Virus record (IMG/VR): IMGVR_UViG_3300044533_000637 | Coordinates: 1-33,526 of that record | DNA from: a virus | DNA length: 33,526 nt | Direction: 5' to 3' (one strand) | Part shown: piece by piece, positions 16,988 through 23,556 of the stretch | Numbering within the stretch: the stretch's first letter is position 1 | Layout of the letters: each line of letters begins with the position of its first letter | Translations under genes and position numbers: made by a program | The notes under the pieces: model-generated | Told to the model about the DNA's origin: nothing | Seen by the model: the letters and a program-made list of their open reading frames with translations, nothing else | Databases searched by the model: none

Positions 16988-17011
16988 CGGAAAATAGGGT
17001 ATCTTATATGA
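16988..17011 (+). promoter_or_regulatory. 24 bp promoter-like motif, copy 3
   Basis: CGGAAA at 16988-16993, then five less constrained bases (ATAGG), then GGTATCTTATATGA. It lies 3 bases after the stop of the previous gene and 26 bases before the gene at 17038. Unlike copies 1 and 2 it is not followed by an evident hairpin, and no terminator precedes it. Confidence 0.65.
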
Positions 17012-17037
17012 AAACAACCACCACAGAGGAAACTCAA

Positions 17038-17172
17038 ATGAAAGAAAAAACGTTAAAAGCATTAGTTGAGATGTATAGAGATTTATCAACAGAAGAACTT
17101 AAAGTTTGTACTTGGGGTAAAGAACTTCATGTAGAAGCACGTAATATTGTATTGCAAGAGCGAGGAGAATAA
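17038..17172 (+). CDS. Small early protein, unknown
   Basis: A 44-residue, probably helical protein (MKEKTLKALVEMYRDLSTEE start). GAGGA at 17026-17030 supports ATG 17038. An in-frame ATG at 17008 lies within the promoter motif, has no ribosome site and is rejected. It is the first gene of the third early unit, one base before the next start. No function recognised. Confidence 0.6.
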   Translation: MKEKTLKALVEMYRDLSTEELKVCTWGKELHVEARNIVLQERGE

Positions 17173-17173
17173 T

Positions 17174-17539
17174 ATGTTACCATTAGTAATCGGTGTTATC
17201 GCAGGTGTGGCTATTAAAGCTGCATATGATAAATTTAAACCAGAAGTAGAGTTAGTGGCAGAAGAAATCCTTCAAGTAAGTAAAAATAAAAAACTTGAAG
17301 CAGCAGTAAAAGCTTTTGAAGAAAAAGGTTTTAACTTCACTAAGATAGCTTATAATCAGTTTGATTATGATAATTTCGAAACAGAAGAATTTGGAAGAAT
17401 CATAGCAACATGTGGTGTTGTACAATCCACAATGACGGTAGGTTCTGCTGAAAGAGCTTTAGAAATTGCCAGATGGTTCACTGGTGCGTCAATTAAAGAA
17501 CTAAACAACGAAGTATATTCAGTTAGTATAATCCATTAA
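17174..17539 (+). CDS. Early protein with N-terminal hydrophobic segment, unknown
   Basis: A 121-residue protein. ATG 17174 follows GAGGAG at 17163-17167. Residues 1-17 (MLPLVIGVIAGVAIKAA) form a hydrophobic segment that could anchor it in the inner membrane. The rest is soluble (AEEILQVSKNKKLEAAVKAF and a GSAERALEIARWFTG helix). The first residues, MLPLVIG, resemble the start of the next gene (MLPLIFG), and the DNA matches over about 11 bases, but the proteins do not otherwise align. Function unknown. Confidence 0.7.
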   Translation: MLPLVIGVIAGVAIKAAYDKFKPEVELVAEEILQVSKNKKLEAAVKAFEEKGFNFTKIAYNQFDYDNFETEEFGRIIATCGVVQSTMTVGSAERALEIARWFTGASIKELNNEVYSVSIIH

Positions 17540-17556
17540 TCCAAGAGGATACAATC

Positions 17557-17892
17557 ATGTTACCATTAATTTTCGGCATCGCAACAGCAGCAACAGTAGC
17601 AACTTCTTATATCATTAAAAGACGTAAAGAAGCTGTAACATTAACTGATGCTGCAATAGACCTAGGTTTAGCAGGAACACACCTAGTGTTAAATTCATTT
17701 ACACAAAATGTATTGGCTGCAGGCATTGCCGCAGCTCTTTACACAACACTGGTTGTGACACCAGTGCCATGGATCACACTTGCAACAGCATGGTTTCCAA
17801 CTATGTTTGCAATTGATTTAACTTTCAAAATCGGTACAATCGCTTTACTTAAAACTTTCGGTGTGAAATATAACACACTAATTAATCAATAA
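17557..17892 (+). CDS. Multi-pass membrane protein, unknown
   Basis: A 111-residue protein with hydrophobic stretches at about residues 3-19, 48-67 and 72-95 (for example VLAAGIAAALYTTLVV), a basic patch KRRKE at 21-25, and a polar C-terminus. ATG 17557 follows CCAAGAGGA at 17541-17549. It probably sits in the inner membrane. A role in superinfection exclusion or membrane change during early infection is possible, but nothing specific shows it. Confidence 0.7.
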   Translation: MLPLIFGIATAATVATSYIIKRRKEAVTLTDAAIDLGLAGTHLVLNSFTQNVLAAGIAAALYTTLVVTPVPWITLATAWFPTMFAIDLTFKIGTIALLKTFGVKYNTLINQ

Positions 17893-17909
17893 TCCAAGAG
17901 GATACAACA

Positions 17910-18071
17910 ATGTTCAAAAAATTATTTAATGAAATTCGTGCAGACTTAAAAGCAATGAATGCTGAAACTGATGCTACGATTGCACGTATTGAAGCAAGAC
18001 AAGTAATTGAGAATGGTAAAATCGTTACTATTCCTGATTCAGTCTTAAATGCCGCCACATTGGTGAACTAA
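17910..18071 (+). CDS. Small early protein, unknown
   Basis: A 53-residue, helix-rich soluble protein (FKKLFNEIRADLKAMNAET; IARIEARQVIENGKIV). ATG 17910 follows CCAAGAGGA at 17894-17902, the same leader as the previous gene. The next gene starts one base after its stop. No family recognised. Confidence 0.65.
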   Translation: MFKKLFNEIRADLKAMNAETDATIARIEARQVIENGKIVTIPDSVLNAATLVN

Positions 18072-18072
18072 T

Positions 18073-18234
18073 ATGTGGATACTGCTAATCTTAATGTTTC
18101 TTATGATCAGCCCTGTCATCATCTATAAAATGGTAGGGTTGATTCTTCTTCTCTCTGGAATGATAGCGGGAGCGCTATTAATAATGCTTTATTTAATTGG
18201 AGTCAAACATGATTGGTTTTCTAAGACAGGTTAA
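18073..18234 (+). CDS. Tiny two-helix membrane protein
   Basis: A 53-residue, very hydrophobic protein with two likely membrane helices, about residues 2-18 (WILLILMFLMISPVII) and 21-42 (GLILLLSGMIAGALLIML), and a short polar C-terminus (KHDWFSKTG). ATG 18073 comes right after the previous stop with no separate ribosome site, so translation is likely coupled. The fold would fit a holin or antiholin, but it lies among early genes. It overlaps the next gene by 26 bases. Confidence 0.6.
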   Translation: MWILLILMFLMISPVIIYKMVGLILLLSGMIAGALLIMLYLIGVKHDWFSKTG

Positions 18235-18634
18235 AATGCACCTGAATGATTTACGTGCTGAAGCTGAGAGAGTCAAACAAGCTGAAGCTGACGCTAAGAT
18301 GGTAGAGTATCTCGAAAGAGAAGTATTAGCTCACAGATTAGCAGTATCAGGGAGGGCAGTAGTACATGGTTATTTCAAACCAGAATCAAAAGGTGATAAA
18401 TCTAAGGATGAAAAATCTTTAGGCAACACTCTTGATATAGATCAGTTAGGCTATATTGAGAGTGCAAGGGAAGTTAGTATTGATAACTTAGTATTCTTAA
18501 AAGACACTCGATGGTTTAATAAGAATGAAGTATTCGGTATCACTGATATCAAAGGGTCCATAATCCCGTTCTATGTTGACAAAAATGATTTTAAATTTCT
18601 ACAGCAGGTGAAAAAAGCTAGACCCATCCAATAG
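18209..18634 (+). CDS. Early protein with N-terminal coiled coil, unknown
   Basis: A 141-residue protein. ATG 18209 is chosen because GGAG at 18199-18202 is suitably spaced; the frame extends to a TTG at 18197 with no ribosome site of its own. Residues 8-50 are a charged helix, likely a coiled coil (LNDLRAEAERVKQAEADAK). A beta-rich C-terminal domain follows, including RWFNKNEVFGITDIKG. It is the last gene before the terminator pair at 18629-18708. Function unknown. Confidence 0.7.
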   Translation: MIGFLRQVKMHLNDLRAEAERVKQAEADAKMVEYLEREVLAHRLAVSGRAVVHGYFKPESKGDKSKDEKSLGNTLDIDQLGYIESAREVSIDNLVFLKDTRWFNKNEVFGITDIKGSIIPFYVDKNDFKFLQQVKKARPIQ

Positions 18635-18649
18635 GTTAATAGCCTATTG
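18629..18649 (+). other. Hairpin overlapping the early operon stop codon
   Basis: CAATAGG (18629-18635), which contains the TAG stop of the upstream gene, pairs perfectly over 7 bp with CCTATTG (18643-18649) around TTAATAG. No U-tract follows, so it is more likely an mRNA 3'-end or processing hairpin than a terminator. Confidence 0.6.
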
Positions 18650-18663
18650 TAGAAGCCTCAATT

Positions 18664-18708
18664 CCTCCTACCCTTCGGGGTAGGGGGTTCTTCCTTATTT
18701 TTTTTTTT
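18664..18708 (+). terminator. Strong intrinsic terminator with UUCG loop, upstream of RNA polymerase gene
   Basis: A 10 bp stem, 18664-18673 with 18678-18687, encloses a TTCG loop (inner part CTACCC/GGGTAG). The T-rich tail TTCTTCC and then a run of T at 18699-18708 follow. It closes the small early operon. Only 11 bases separate the end of the T-run from the next ATG (18720). Confidence 0.88.
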
Positions 18709-18719
18709 CTTAAAAAACT

Positions 18720-18842
18720 ATGAATAGAGAACTTCTACAATATGGCGTTACAGTTGGTTGCACAATTTTATTAATCGGTTTATCAGTTCAAACATTGACG
18801 TTTGCTACAGCATTATATCTATTCGAAAGAGGTTCGCGATGA
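18720..18842 (+). CDS. Tiny membrane protein before RNA polymerase
   Basis: A 40-residue frame (MNRELLQYGVTVGCTILLIG start) with one likely membrane helix at about residues 9-33 and a C-terminal FERGSR. It has no Shine-Dalgarno site and follows the terminator T-run closely, which lowers confidence. However, its stop overlaps the next start (ATGATTGG), as is typical here. Function unknown. Confidence 0.45.
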   Translation: MNRELLQYGVTVGCTILLIGLSVQTLTFATALYLFERGSR

Positions 18843-18958
18843 TTGGAAAAACTATGGTATTAATTTTTGTTGCCATATTGGTTCCTAGATATCTCTTAAA
18901 TGCTAAACAGATAGATCACATTCGAAATAAGAAGATAAGGGTTGAATATGCGAAATAG
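18839..18958 (+). CDS. Tiny membrane protein overlapping RNA polymerase start
   Basis: A 39-residue protein: MIGKTMVLIFVAILVPRYLL forms one membrane helix, followed by a basic tail (NKKIRVEYAK). ATG 18839 overlaps the preceding stop, with GAAAGAGG at 18825-18832 as a possible ribosome site. It overlaps the RNA polymerase start by 11 bases, suggesting coupled translation. Function unknown. Confidence 0.5.
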   Translation: MIGKTMVLIFVAILVPRYLLNAKQIDHIRNKKIRVEYAK

Positions 18959-21167
18959 ATTAAAACAATCGTTAACACGTAGAGTGCAACTTGAAATTGC
19001 ACCACAAAGCCCTTTAAAATTTCTTAAAGAATTAAGTATCGATAATATATTAGATACAATAATATCTAATGTGTATTTATATACACGACCTAAAAGAGGT
19101 GCAGTAAATAAACAAATACTAATGGTGGAAGTGATTAGTATTATTGGGCATTCAGTAAGGAAAGGATTAAAGAAAGATTCATCTGTTGCGGCTAAGACTG
19201 GTGCATTCATATTATATTCATTTGAAGAGCTTGGAATGCTTAGAGCAATACTCGGTTCTGCTGGTAATGGTCATGCAACATATATTGTAGAAGTTTTAGA
19301 TGATGCAACAATACAATTACTATGGGAAGGTGTAAGCAGAGAAGGTGCCAAAGGTAAATTACCTTCAGTAACACCATATGAACCTTATACAGAATTCAAA
19401 CACCCTACTGGACAAGTATTAGTCAAGACGGGTAATAAAGATGTTCCAACAAAATTAACACCTGCAACACATCCTATAGTATTTGATTCAGTAAATAAAA
19501 GCTTAAATACGGGTTGGCAAATAAACAAAGAAGTTTATAATGTTTCTAAATGGGCATTGAATAACCATACTGATGCATTTAGTGATATATGGGAGCAGCA
19601 AAATCCTCAAGCTAAGACTACTAAATTAAGGGAAACAAAAGCTATTCTATCTATAGCAGATAAGTTCATGGATACTGTATTTTACCATATGTACTATCTT
19701 GACTTCCGTGGAAGGAAATATCCAACAACGGCATATCTCCATGAACAATCTAGTGATATTGCTAAAGGTCTTTTAATGCGTCAAGATAAGAAAGTAATTG
19801 GTGAAGAGGGTTTCTTTTGGCTATGTGTATCTATCGCCAGTAACTGGGCAGGTTCATCAGGACGTGAAGATGGTGCAAAGACGGATAAGATCAATCTCAA
19901 AGACCGATATCAGTGGGTATTAGACAATCAAGAGATTTTATTATCATATGCAGAAAGTCCAAAAGTAAATCAAGGATGGATGTCAGGAGATAAGCCATGG
20001 CAATTCTTAAGTGCATGTATTGAGTTAAGAAATGCTTTAAAATTGGGACCAAGATATTTAGAGTATGAGTCACATGTTGAATGTTTTATTGACGGATCAA
20101 CGAACGGCTCACAACATTTATCTGCATTAACAAGAGATGAAATAACAGCTCCATATGTTAATTTAATTCCATTAGAACTTCCAGGTGATTTATATGCATA
20201 TGTTGCCGAACATGTATGGAATAAAATATCTAATGACATAGCAAGAATGCCAGCGGATTTAATCTTTCAATGTGAAGATTTTATAGATGGTTTAATTAAA
20301 TTAAAGAAAAAGATTACTGCATCCGAACCTAAGTCTGAAATTAGGAATCAACTAGTAGCTCAAATTAAAGCCTATAAACAACAATGGGCTGATATTGGCT
20401 CTGTTGCAGCGCCTGTATTTTGGAATCGTATAAAGGATTTGAAACAAAGAAGGAAGATAGTTAAAAGAAACACTATGACTCTTCCCTATGGAGGTAGCAG
20501 CTATGGATTGGGAGAGCAACAAATCCTTGATGCAAAAAAGCATGGAATAGACTTGCTACTTCATATGGAGCATAAATGGGGAGCTTGGCTGGGCAGACTA
20601 GTATTTGAAGATTGTAAAGCTTCATTAGAGAAGCCGATGAGACTGTTAAATATATTTGAGAATGCCGGAAGAAGCTGTGAGAAAATTGAAGAATTTTTAT
20701 CATGGAATGTTCCAATAGTAAACTTTCCTGTGGTACAAAATTATACAGAAGGTAAAGTTAAAAAGATTTATGTACAGTATGGGCCACCAGTTGGCCCACG
20801 TAAATCTACAGGTTATTATGAAAACACTTTTCAATTAGCAATATGTTTTATTGAAGATGTGGTTCCTAGTAAAGGTAAACAGTCTCAGGGAGCAGCACCT
20901 AACGTTATTCATAGTTTAGATGCAGCGCACTTAGCACTTACTACACATCGTTGTGATTTTACAATTACAACAATTCATGACAGCTATGGTTGTTTATTTG
21001 CTGACATGCCAAATCTCTTTAGAATAGTTCGCGAGACATTTGTAGAACTTTATAAAGATAATCCATTGTTTCCAATAATGGATAATATTGACGGAGATCT
21101 TACTTATCTTGAGATGGGTGATCTTGATATTAATTTAATTCTAGAAAGCGAATACGCTTTCGCATAG
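18948..21167 (+). CDS. T7-like single-subunit DNA-dependent RNA polymerase
   Basis: A 739-residue enzyme that would transcribe phage genes from its own promoters. ATG 18948 is chosen because AAGG at 18937-18940 is well spaced; the frame begins at a TTG at 18942. Conserved elements match T7 RNA polymerase: YLDFRGRKYP (residues 250-259), catalytic DGSTNG with Asp382, KRNTMTLPYG with Lys506 and Tyr514, IHSLDAAHL (654-662), catalytic HDSYG with Asp678, and a C-terminal YAFA matching T7's FAFA foot. It is 144 residues shorter than T7 (883), mainly in the N-terminal domain. The specificity loop before APNVIH (about 630-648) also looks 7-10 residues shorter, so its promoters may differ from T7's. 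It stands behind a strong terminator at 18664-18708 without an obvious promoter between. Confidence 0.97.
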   Translation: MRNRLKQSLTRRVQLEIAPQSPLKFLKELSIDNILDTIISNVYLYTRPKRGAVNKQILMVEVISIIGHSVRKGLKKDSSVAAKTGAFILYSFEELGMLRAILGSAGNGHATYIVEVLDDATIQLLWEGVSREGAKGKLPSVTPYEPYTEFKHPTGQVLVKTGNKDVPTKLTPATHPIVFDSVNKSLNTGWQINKEVYNVSKWALNNHTDAFSDIWEQQNPQAKTTKLRETKAILSIADKFMDTVFYHMYYLDFRGRKYPTTAYLHEQSSDIAKGLLMRQDKKVIGEEGFFWLCVSIASNWAGSSGREDGAKTDKINLKDRYQWVLDNQEILLSYAESPKVNQGWMSGDKPWQFLSACIELRNALKLGPRYLEYESHVECFIDGSTNGSQHLSALTRDEITAPYVNLIPLELPGDLYAYVAEHVWNKISNDIARMPADLIFQCEDFIDGLIKLKKKITASEPKSEIRNQLVAQIKAYKQQWADIGSVAAPVFWNRIKDLKQRRKIVKRNTMTLPYGGSSYGLGEQQILDAKKHGIDLLLHMEHKWGAWLGRLVFEDCKASLEKPMRLLNIFENAGRSCEKIEEFLSWNVPIVNFPVVQNYTEGKVKKIYVQYGPPVGPRKSTGYYENTFQLAICFIEDVVPSKGKQSQGAAPNVIHSLDAAHLALTTHRCDFTITTIHDSYGCLFADMPNLFRIVRETFVELYKDNPLFPIMDNIDGDLTYLEMGDLDINLILESEYAFA

Positions 21168-21175
21168 GAGTTTAT

Positions 21176-21460
21176 ATGACACAGCCACAAAGATTTACAA
21201 TACATGAATACGCAGAATTGACTGGAACAACACCTAATACTGTCCGTACACGTATTGTAAAAAGTCAAGCAGATCCAGTAGATTCTATACGTAATAAAAA
21301 CGGTAGCATAACTTATGTTTATAGTGGTGTTGATTTAAAAGCATGTATGCACAACTTAAGAAAGAAAGAGAGAGAAGCCATTGAGATCACAAATCCGATG
21401 TGCAAGCTTCTTGCTAATCCAATAATGCCTGTTGGCAAATGGTATGGATTTGCGATATGA
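21176..21460 (+). CDS. Small helix-turn-helix protein
   Basis: A 94-residue protein. Residues 6-40 (FTIHEYAELTGTTPNTVRTRI) look like the helix-turn-helix of excisionase/MerR-type DNA-binding proteins, followed by a wing-like GSITYVYSG and a basic helix (NLRKKEREA). ATG 21176 follows AGGAG at 21168-21172. Directly after RNA polymerase and overlapping the next gene by ATGA, it could be a transcriptional regulator, perhaps of the early-to-middle switch. That role is inferred. Confidence 0.65.
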   Translation: MTQPQRFTIHEYAELTGTTPNTVRTRIVKSQADPVDSIRNKNGSITYVYSGVDLKACMHNLRKKEREAIEITNPMCKLLANPIMPVGKWYGFAI

Positions 21461-21660
21461 GTAATGTAGTAGGGTTAACACAACCAAAGAAGAAACACGA
21501 AGTAAAGATACTAAACATTGCTGTTGGCCATAAAGCTGACTACTCTGAATTACAAGCATTAATGGAATCTGAATATGAATTAACAGATGTAATTACAACA
21601 GGTGGTACAGAAGGTTACCACGGATCTTACACAATTTTTATCTTACAAAAATGGGGTTAA
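21457..21660 (+). CDS. Small hypothetical protein
   Basis: A 67-residue protein whose ATG overlaps the previous stop (ATGA at 21457-21460). It has an alpha/beta pattern (KHEVKILNIAVGHKADYSEL; then LMESEYELTDVITTGG; ending YTIFILQKWG) that resembles small DUF-type single-domain proteins ending in a hydrophobic strand. No membrane helix or catalytic motif. Function unknown. Confidence 0.65.
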   Translation: MSNVVGLTQPKKKHEVKILNIAVGHKADYSELQALMESEYELTDVITTGGTEGYHGSYTIFILQKWG

Positions 21661-21661
21661 T

Positions 21662-22132
21662 ATGTTTATTTCAAAAGTAGAATCATTTCACAAAATCACT
21701 TCAATTTCACGTGGCTGTTCAGCTATTTCACGCGCATCAGGGGCATTGGGTAATGATGGTCTTGTATCCATTCTTATAGAAAATCTAAAAGCTGAATTAG
21801 CAGCAACACGATTACCTAAGAAACACAATATCAATTCAGAAGATTTACAAAAGATTAATCTGTTTATTACAGCAGAAATCTGGAGAATCTTAGATGATAG
21901 TCCTTTTGTAAAGAATAGAACCTGCGAAGACGTAGGTGTTGCATTTGGAGCAAGCTATAGTGTAACTGATGAATGTAAAACTTCTCAGTTTGTAATTGAA
22001 ATTGATGGTAAAGAGAAACACATCAATGTAAATGTACGTGTAGCATTTCCTAATGGTAAATACACGTCATGGTCTTTAAATAAATTAATGTCAGCAACGC
22101 ATTTAGATTTCATATCTCAATACTGGGATTAA
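21662..22132 (+). CDS. Hypothetical protein
   Basis: A 156-residue soluble protein starting at ATG 21662, preceded by GGGG at 21654-21657 and one base after the previous stop. The N-terminal half is helical (LVSILIENLKAELAATRL); the C-terminal half looks beta-rich (FVIEIDGKEKHINVNVRVAF). I recognise no family. A pseudoknot (22140-22167) follows its stop. Confidence 0.65.
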   Translation: MFISKVESFHKITSISRGCSAISRASGALGNDGLVSILIENLKAELAATRLPKKHNINSEDLQKINLFITAEIWRILDDSPFVKNRTCEDVGVAFGASYSVTDECKTSQFVIEIDGKEKHINVNVRVAFPNGKYTSWSLNKLMSATHLDFISQYWD

Positions 22133-22139
22133 TTAGTTT

Positions 22140-22167
22140 AAGCCTGAGTATGCTTCAAAACTGCTCA
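22140..22167 (+). ncRNA. H-type RNA pseudoknot, copy 2, before the lysin gene
   Basis: Stem 1 pairs AAGC (22140-22143) with GCUU (22152-22155). The loop UGAGUA (22145-22150) pairs with UGCUCA (22162-22167), and the 6 nt crossing loop is CAAAAC. Stem 2 and the AAAC loop end match copy 1 (16435), while stem 1 differs but still pairs. It ends 11 bases before the Shine-Dalgarno site (GGAGGAAA) of the cell wall hydrolase gene, so it could control its translation or protect an RNA end. Confidence 0.65.
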
Positions 22168-22186
22168 AAACAAAATGGAGGAAAGT

Positions 22187-22561
22187 ATGTTAACATCAAT
22201 AGGTTGTCTCGTAGCTGTAATGTATTTCGAGGCAAGAAACCAACCAGTTGATACTATGTTAGGTGTAGGTCAAGTATTAATTGAACACGCACGTCCAGGA
22301 GAAAATCTATGTCATGTTATTCAACGTGATCCAGGTTTATTTACATGGGCACGACATGGTATGAAAACACCCCACCCTAAAGGTAAAGCCGATAGAGATG
22401 TGTTGGATAAGCAATATGAATTGGCGCGAAAAATGTTATTCAGAAATCTCAGAACTACTAAATTAACAGAAGGCTATATGCATTTTAATAATGTGCCTTT
22501 AGGTAAGCGCTTCAGAACAAATGTTAAAATGGTAAAAATTGGCGATTTATTATTTTTCTAA
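22187..22561 (+). CDS. SleB-like cell wall hydrolase (putative endolysin)
   Basis: A 124-residue protein of the Hydrolase_2/SleB type. It has VAVMYFEARNQP with the likely catalytic Glu15, VGQVLIEHARPG, CHVIQ, FTWARHG and the C-terminal YMHFNNV. SleB-type enzymes cut the peptidoglycan glycan strand. ATG 22187 is preferred over 22175 because GGAGGAAA (22177-22184) lies just upstream. No signal peptide is present, so release would need a holin. Its place among early/middle genes recalls T7, whose lysozyme gene 3.5 is also outside the late operon, though the fold is different. A pseudoknot precedes it. Confidence 0.8.
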   Translation: MLTSIGCLVAVMYFEARNQPVDTMLGVGQVLIEHARPGENLCHVIQRDPGLFTWARHGMKTPHPKGKADRDVLDKQYELARKMLFRNLRTTKLTEGYMHFNNVPLGKRFRTNVKMVKIGDLLFF

Positions 22562-22571
22562 GGAGAACCAA

Positions 22572-22838
22572 ATGGATAATATTCTGAGTACGATTAACTA
22601 TGTTTTAAATTTAGAGATAGACGCATTTGAGGAATACGTCTGTGACCAGTGGAATGATGAAACATTCACACCACGAAATAAACATATGCTTGATAGAGCA
22701 TTAATAGATGACAATATTGATCATATGTATAAGACAGCTTACTTAGCTGGAGAAGAATATGTTACATTAGTAGCATTTGAGAATAAAGTCAAGAGTTTGA
22801 CTTTGAATCAACAACAACAAGCAGCAATGTGGAAATAA
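22572..22838 (+). CDS. Small acidic hypothetical protein
   Basis: An 88-residue acidic, mostly helical protein (LNLEIDAFEEYVCDQWNDE; NKHMLDRALIDDNIDHMYK). ATG 22572 follows AAGGAG at 22560-22565; the longer frame from 22539 overlaps the lysin. It ends with a Gln-rich tail. No family recognised. Confidence 0.65.
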   Translation: MDNILSTINYVLNLEIDAFEEYVCDQWNDETFTPRNKHMLDRALIDDNIDHMYKTAYLAGEEYVTLVAFENKVKSLTLNQQQQAAMWK

Positions 22839-22840
22839 TT

Positions 22841-22990
22841 ATGATTGAAGATATTTGGAAAACAATGCTTTCATTAACAGTAGTAATACCTATTTTTGTA
22901 TTGCTATTTATACTTTATATACCATTTAAAATATTTGGTATAGATTTGATAAGAACAGTAGAAGGTAAATTAGATGATGTCTTACGGTGA
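22841..22990 (+). CDS. Tiny single-pass membrane protein
   Basis: A 49-residue protein with a strong membrane helix at about residues 10-32 (LSLTVVIPIFVLLFILYIPF) and a charged C-terminus (VEGKLDDVLR). It starts two bases after the previous stop, without a clear ribosome site, and overlaps the next gene. Lying one gene away from the lysin, it is a candidate pinholin or holin. Confidence 0.55.
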   Translation: MIEDIWKTMLSLTVVIPIFVLLFILYIPFKIFGIDLIRTVEGKLDDVLR

Positions 22991-23153
22991 TATAGCATTG
23001 TGGGCTTCGCTATTCTTTGTGATGTATAAGAATGTGCATTGGTACCGTGTTTCTATTACAGAAGCAGAATTAAATCAAAAGCTTAGAGATAAAATTGCTG
23101 AGCTTGAGACAATTATAATTATTCATGGAATCAAAAATGAAAGTAAGCACTAG
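22977..23153 (+). CDS. Small protein with N-terminal hydrophobic segment and helix
   Basis: A 58-residue frame (ATG 22977, or 22974) with a hydrophobic N-terminus (ALWASLFFVMYKN) followed by a charged helix (ITEAELNQKLRDKIAELETI) that may form a coiled coil. This layout, an N-terminal anchor and a periplasmic-type helix, resembles small spanin-like or Rz-like proteins, but evidence is weak. It overlaps both neighbours. Confidence 0.5.
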   Translation: MSYGDIALWASLFFVMYKNVHWYRVSITEAELNQKLRDKIAELETIIIIHGIKNESKH

Positions 23154-23331
23154 AGATGTAATGATTAGATTAGGTATCAACCAGATGCAACTAGGTATGG
23201 CATTGTACTCAGGACGATTACCTAATCATGGAGCAGATGCCACATGGGATAAAGAATCCATTGAACCATATTTGGTTAATTGGGAACGACAACTCAACAA
23301 CAAGAAAGAAACAAGTATTAGACACGATTAA
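23137..23331 (+). CDS. Small helix-turn-helix-like protein
   Basis: A 64-residue protein. ATG 23137 is favoured over 23125 because of the GGA upstream at 23128. Residues 3-30 (STRDVMIRLGINQMQLGMAL) resemble a helix-turn-helix, followed by a short loop and the helix SIEPYLVNWERQLNNKKE. It could be a small DNA-binding regulator. Family not certain. Confidence 0.55.
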   Translation: MKVSTRDVMIRLGINQMQLGMALYSGRLPNHGADATWDKESIEPYLVNWERQLNNKKETSIRHD

Positions 23332-23346
23332 CCAAGAGGATTAAAA

Positions 23347-23556
23347 ATGCAATATCAATTATTAGAAGCCGTAAGTTGTAGAATTTTAGAAGAAATGGTT
23401 GTAGAATCATTACATCAAGGTTGGACACCGCTAGGGGGAGTTGCAGCATGTGTAGAGGAAGGCGCTCCACCAATATATATTCAAGCTATGGTGCGAGAAA
23501 ATGGTTACATGGTTGTTCTTGAGAAACTCATGGGGCCATCCTATGCTAGTGCTTAA
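23347..23556 (+). CDS. DUF1737-like small protein
   Basis: A 69-residue protein with the pattern of DUF1737: YQLLEAVSCRILEEMVVESL, then HQGWTPLGGVAACVE and IYIQAMVRE. Short proteins of this type have unknown function. ATG 23347 follows CCAAGAGGA at 23332-23340. It overlaps the next gene by 14 bases. Confidence 0.65.
   Translation: MQYQLLEAVSCRILEEMVVESLHQGWTPLGGVAACVEEGAPPIYIQAMVRENGYMVVLEKLMGPSYASA

Noticed and set aside
17174-17580. Genes at 17174 and 17557 as recent duplicates
   Set aside because: Only the first few residues (MLPL) and about 11 bases agree; the remaining proteins do not align.
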